Shown here piece by piece: positions 60,097-64,000 of a DNA stretch of 64,000 nucleotides; within the stretch, counting starts at the first letter, position 1; every line of letters begins with the position of its first letter. The stretch covers positions 229,277 through 293,276 of the forward strand of contig NW_025064886.1 in NCBI RefSeq assembly GCF_019112545.1, in the 5' to 3' direction. This DNA comes from Guyanagaster necrorhizus (lineage: Eukaryota; Basidiomycota; Agaricomycetes; Agaricales; Physalacriaceae). Made by a program: the position numbers and the translations under genes. The notes beneath the pieces were generated by a model. The model was given only the letters and a program-made list of their open reading frames with translations. It searched no databases and was not told the origin of the DNA.

Positions 60097-63000
60097 TTAT
60101 CTTAGTTCTAAACGTTCCAGTATTATATCTGCAGCTAGAACATGATGAAGTCAGTATCAGTCAATGAAGACAGGGCAAAGCTAGTTAGGCACCTAGTTCC
60201 CCTATGACATAAACAGTGGCTGGCGTAGCTATTCGTCAGAATGGGTAAAGATAAGAAGAGGTACAGGTCAAATTACCTTGTGGATGCGCGGAAAAATGAA
60301 GAGGAACGACAGACAGATCTGCAACCCGAATATTCGTGGTTCCATACACCTGTGAACCGAAACTGATTAGGGGAAGAAAGCCATAGCACCGCCTGCACTC
60401 ATACCTTCAGCTCTGAGTCTACGACACCGCCTTTCTCACGAGGAAGCATCGATAGGGAGCCGGCTACATCTACGCATATTGAGCTTTAAGAGGAGTAGGT
60501 GAGATTGCTTGTTGACATACGGAACACAGTACTCAGGGCCTTTTTCAACCAAGCTCAAGAGGTCTATGTCAGAACAAAAGGAGATCGTCTGTCAATACAC
60601 AAACCTATGATCTCCTCGTCAGTTTGGACTTCGGGTCCAGGAACGACCTCGGCAGCTGAAAGGGTTTCATTGAATAACAATGATACACTCATACGTCGAA
60701 GAAACACACCAAGCACATCTTTGTATGGTGCTGTATCACATATCTTGCGAATGTATTTCACCATGTCGATCAACCCTTGCAAGTCTGTGGCGATATAAGT
60801 GAAATACCATAACAAGAAGGCCGTTGTTACCGATGTCGTGCTCGAGATAGTGAGGGTCAAATATGGGGTCAACCGTAGGATCATCAGACTTGACATGAAC
60901 AGTTCCTCTGGAGAAGGTGTAGTTGGATATCGGGACTATGCTGTAGTACCTTTTTCCAGGTTCAGGTGGTCCTAAAATGACAGATTTTCAGTTGTCAGAC
61001 AGATTGAAACGGGCCATAGCATACGTAGGAAACTCATGTAGACCGGCATACCGAGGAACTCCCAACCAGATTCCTTCCGATCCAGTCTCTCAAGCATCAA
61101 TCTATATTGGTCAACTAAGCCCGGATGGTAGTTCCTAGCTTTGATGTTCTCCTCGATAATGTGTTTCTCATCGTCAATCAACTCGGCAGCACGAGGAGAG
61201 AATGAGTGGAGGGATGCCAACGTGAGGTTAACGATACCCATCATAGATACGCCTTCGGCTTTGGTGCTGCAAAGGGTTAATGAAGTTGTTTGATGTCGTG
61301 ATCAAGGACATTACAAAAGTTCGGCATGCTCCTTCGCTTGCTCCGGATCGCGTAAGAGGTCAAATGTCTCGTCAGGTACATCGTCCTTTAGTTCTTTATG
61401 AAGTATGAGTGCAGGATGTACGCGTACGTTCTGCTACATACGTACGGGATACCATGCCTGCACATATGTGATCTTGAACATTTTCACCTACTCCGTGGAG
61501 AGGCAGCTTCACCGGGATACCAATGTTTGATAGAACTTCAGGGCGACCGATGCCCGAGAGCTCTAAGATTTGCGGTGATTTGAGTGCTCTGGAGCCGTCT
61601 GATGAACGAAGGTGAGGAAGCCAAACACCAACTTGACTCACCCGGCACATAATATGACTTCTTTGTTTGCATGAGCAAACTGAAGAGCAGTCTCCTCCCT
61701 GCAAGAAAATTCGACGCCAGTTGCAGTGAGAAGAGTCGCCTCAGTCTTCGTGATCAGCCTGTGCGCATACGCCTTGGTCAAAACCAGCAAATTTGGGCGT
61801 GATAGATTTGGTTGCAAATACGCCTAGAGCATCTATAAGACCTCTACGCCTCGTACAAGATTCCTGACCCACCGTAGCAGAGTAAGTGCGGGTATGCTTT
61901 TCAGGATCGACTGTGTTCAGTGCGATGTGTGTACCACTAGGCTGATTGGAATTATTTGGACGGTAATCACGCGAGTTCCAACAATGAAAACTAACCTCTC
62001 CGCGATCCTGGCGGACATATTCGTGAGTATTATCTCGGAAGAATGAGCAAATAAATAACACACTGGTGCCGAAGCCAACGGTACACCGAGGTTAAAGAGG
62101 GTCTGATCCAATCGGAAAAGTGGTGAGCTTGTGGAGAACAGTCACGTACTTCTTGCAACTTGAGCTCTATATCAGAGACATTTTGGGGATGGGCTATCTT
62201 GAGAGGACCTATAACATGATGAGAAATTAAAGACGTCAAGTGCGATCACTGGACTGGACCTATCCCCCGTGGGCTCCGCCATGTCTTCATGGTGTTACCG
62301 TCGCGCTTAGAGACTTGAGGCGCCGAGGATTTCAGTGGCACGTAGCTATAATCAAGATCATTGCAAAGCCAGAGGATGGACTAAAAATGAGCTGACGATG
62401 CTGCCTTATCGCAATATTTCTCGTACGTTTCCCAATTCCATCCACTGTTCCCTAGCCTTTCCCAATCTAAAGAGCAGGTAATTAATATGAAACCGTGATG
62501 ACGCGAACTCACCGTTAATATCCTCAGTGGGAGGCTTTGACCAGATGGCAAAGTTCGTCGCGGAAGATCCACCAAGCCCTTTACCGCTACGTGAATTATT
62601 TCATTATTTCGATACGATATACCCAAACGATATGGACTTGCCGTGGCCAAATGCATTCCTTGCCGTTTACAAACTTCTGTGGAACCTGCGTTGTGAGGAC
62701 TGGATAAAAATGATGCAAGAAAGGGAGTATGCTAGATGGCGCGCACTGTTCTGAAACTCCATCCGTACTGGGGCCTACCAAACGTGTGACCGTATTGGCC
62801 AGGACGCACTACGACGATGGTTCATCAGACTTTGGATGTACTAACTGGCCTCAGCACGTACTGATAAGAGAGTCATCCAAATTGGCATCCCCAGCCTCCA
62901 AAACGAGGACGGACAGGCTGGCGTTTTCGGAGAGACGCGCCGCAAGAATCAAGCCAGCCGTCTGTTCAGTTCGTCAGAATCGCAAGGTAGGGATGAGGTA

Positions 63001-63124
63001 CAACCTACCCCGCCACCTAAAGAACTGTCAGAGCACGCCACTAGTATATAATCAGACAAAGCTCACCGACTACGACATAATCAAAGGTTTTGCCGTCCAC
63101 ATCGCCAATTTCTACGAAAGGCAT
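60097..63124 (-). CDS. GMC-family oxidoreductase, intron-rich
   Basis: FAD-dependent oxidase/dehydrogenase, aryl-alcohol-oxidase or choline-dehydrogenase-like. About 20 exons. MPFVEIGDVDGKTFDYVVVG starts at 63124; micro-exon 63016-63009 completes GGGTAGLILAARLSEN (FAD loop), then VLVLEAGDANLDD. The intron at 62641-62587 is GC-AG and rebuilds WPRGKGLGGSSATNF (first GMC signature). ERLGNSGWNWETYEKYC, SGTHIALNTVDPEK, PNLLVLTKAYAHRL, GALKSPQILELSGIGRP (second signature) and GWEFLGMP follow. The end is GSLSMLPREKGGVVD, NIRVADLSVVPLHFSAHPQ and ATVYVIGELAADIIL. All inferred joins keep frame. No signal peptide is seen. The usual catalytic His before AGSLSMLP is replaced by Asp (see findings), so activity is uncertain. 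Confidence 0.88.
61996..62007 (-). other. 12-nt micro-exon in the GMC gene
   Basis: GATCGCGGAGAG (Asp-Arg-Gly-Glu) between CCAG and GTTAG, joining LASAP to PSGTHIALN. The frame and the expected SGT.IALN block support it; skipping it also keeps frame. Confidence 0.7.
63009..63016 (-). other. 8-nt micro-exon coding the FAD glycine loop
   Basis: GTGGCGGG between a TTTAG acceptor and a GTAGGT donor. It supplies the second and third glycines (and part of the first) of VVVGGGTAGL. Confidence 0.85.
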
Positions 63125-64000
63125 GATGACGATGAAGAAAAAGAACGGAACACTCAGCTGTTAGGATTGGAATTGATTCGTAGTCCCGTAGCGACTATAA
63201 GTGGAAACGTCGCCATATGTACAGCCATAACTAGCTACGTATTTCCTAGATTACATACAGCTTAGTTATTACCATAGGTACATTGGTTGTATTTAAGTAG
63301 CTGTAAGTTGGCTAATGAAACCTCGCCAGCTTCTAAACCGAACTCTCTCTGGTATACTTTGGACATTATATTTGGAGAAGAGACAGGAGAAGTGAATTCT
63401 CACATCAGCGTCAACCGAAAATTTGATATCATGATACATGTCTCATTTGCATCCCCATTGGAAAATGAACAACCATCAGTGAATATGAAAGGTAGAAAAA
63501 AATCAGTTAGGTGTAAATTCACCAAGTTCAACACCTGGGTCCTGCTCAAAAAGGTCGGGATACATATGTCGACAGTCACATGACATGGTCTGTTCTCACT
63601 GTCAGGCTTCGACTCAGTCCCGGCAGTGGCTTATCTCTGGCCTGCGGCGCATTTCAGGTCCTTCAAACTAGTCGTTCAATATACAGCAGACATTCAAACT
63701 TCCACTGCGCCAAAATTTTAAATTTAAATTTTTACCTCCGTTTGCCCCGCTTACGCGACTGTGGGGATATAATACATACAACAGGACTTTCAAGGTTCCA
63801 CCGGGCCAAAAATTTCGTATTCTTATTTAAATATTTTCCTCCGTTGCCTACGCGTCTTCTGTGGGATATAATGCTATAGGGGCGACTCCCAATTAAATAA
63901 CTCCAATTCTATCCATACCCGAGACATGGAACACCGTTTTGAGACCCAAATCTCCAGGTCTGTAAAAATTTTAACCCTTCTTTCGTCTGGCCTCATTTCA
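63125..64000. other. Right-edge intergenic, with diverged AT-rich repeat
   Basis: No gene. Two copies of an AT-rich unit of about 90 bases are listed separately. Confidence 0.5.
63692..63875 (+). repeat. Diverged tandem repeat, two copies of about 90 bp
   Basis: Both copies run from TTCAA..TTCCAC..G.GCCAAAA through an AT-rich core (TTTAAAT) to CCTCCGTT and TGTGG.GATATAAT. Copy 1 is about 63692-63778, copy 2 about 63787-63875. Confidence 0.7.

Noticed and set aside
62729..63265. Plus-strand open frame of 178 codons
   Set aside because: It covers the antisense of the GMC gene's first exons, whose minus-strand reading rebuilds known motifs; the plus frame has no domain.
1..64000. tRNA, rRNA or CRISPR features
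   Set aside because: I saw no T-loop-like motifs in a cloverleaf context and no regularly spaced short repeats.

Overview
The window is nuclear DNA of a basidiomycete fungus, most likely an agaricomycete. Genes are packed with short introns (about 40-65 nt), many of them GT-AG and a few GC-AG. There is a white-collar-1-type LOV photoreceptor without the GATA zinc finger, a STE3-type pheromone receptor, two Zn2Cys6 fungal transcription factors and a CaaX-tailed Chs4/Skt5-like protein. I found no tRNA, rRNA, CRISPR or bacterial features.

Layout. 1-1208: 5' part of an ammonium transporter, cut by the window edge. 1209-5280: gene-poor. 5281-7718: disordered acidic protein, possibly Byr4-like. 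9517-9770: 5' scrap of an alcohol oxidase. 9837-11374: NRAMP metal transporter. 12279-13472: broken 2OG-Fe(II) oxygenase. 15141-17485: ferric reductase with a textbook iron-GATA site upstream. 18017-20451: CCCH zinc-finger protein. 22560-25953: one protein joining BTB and CAP-Gly domains. 27538-29608: coiled-coil protein. 30739-32274: zinc alcohol dehydrogenase with one frameshift, behind a strong TATA/STRE promoter. 32376-33337: unknown protein. 33927-36098: Chs4/Skt5-like chitin synthase activator. 37340-39813: WC-1-like photoreceptor. 40191-40996: ribosomal protein uL16 (L10). 41839-42669: unknown.

42.7-47.6 kb is decaying accessory DNA: two damaged DUF5648-type genes with a duplicated flank, then a 0.9-kb element with 197-bp terminal inverted repeats. 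48208-49891: pyruvate dehydrogenase kinase family protein. 50742-57612: two tandem paralogous Zn2Cys6 transcription factors with a frameshifted MYND-finger gene trapped between them on the other strand. 57822-59579: STE3-like pheromone receptor. 60097-63124: GMC oxidoreductase with 8-nt and 12-nt micro-exons.

Together the metal genes (NRAMP, ferric reductase) suggest iron/manganese uptake, and the photoreceptor, zinc-finger factors and pheromone receptor are regulators of development and mating. The most unusual features are the micro-exons (6 nt in both transcription factors, 8 nt and 12 nt in the GMC gene), the BTB/CAP-Gly fusion, the STE3 receptor beside duplicated transcription factors, and several single-base frameshifts in otherwise well preserved genes, which may be real decay or homopolymer assembly errors. 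All exon models come from reading splice signals by eye and matching remembered family patterns; no search was run.
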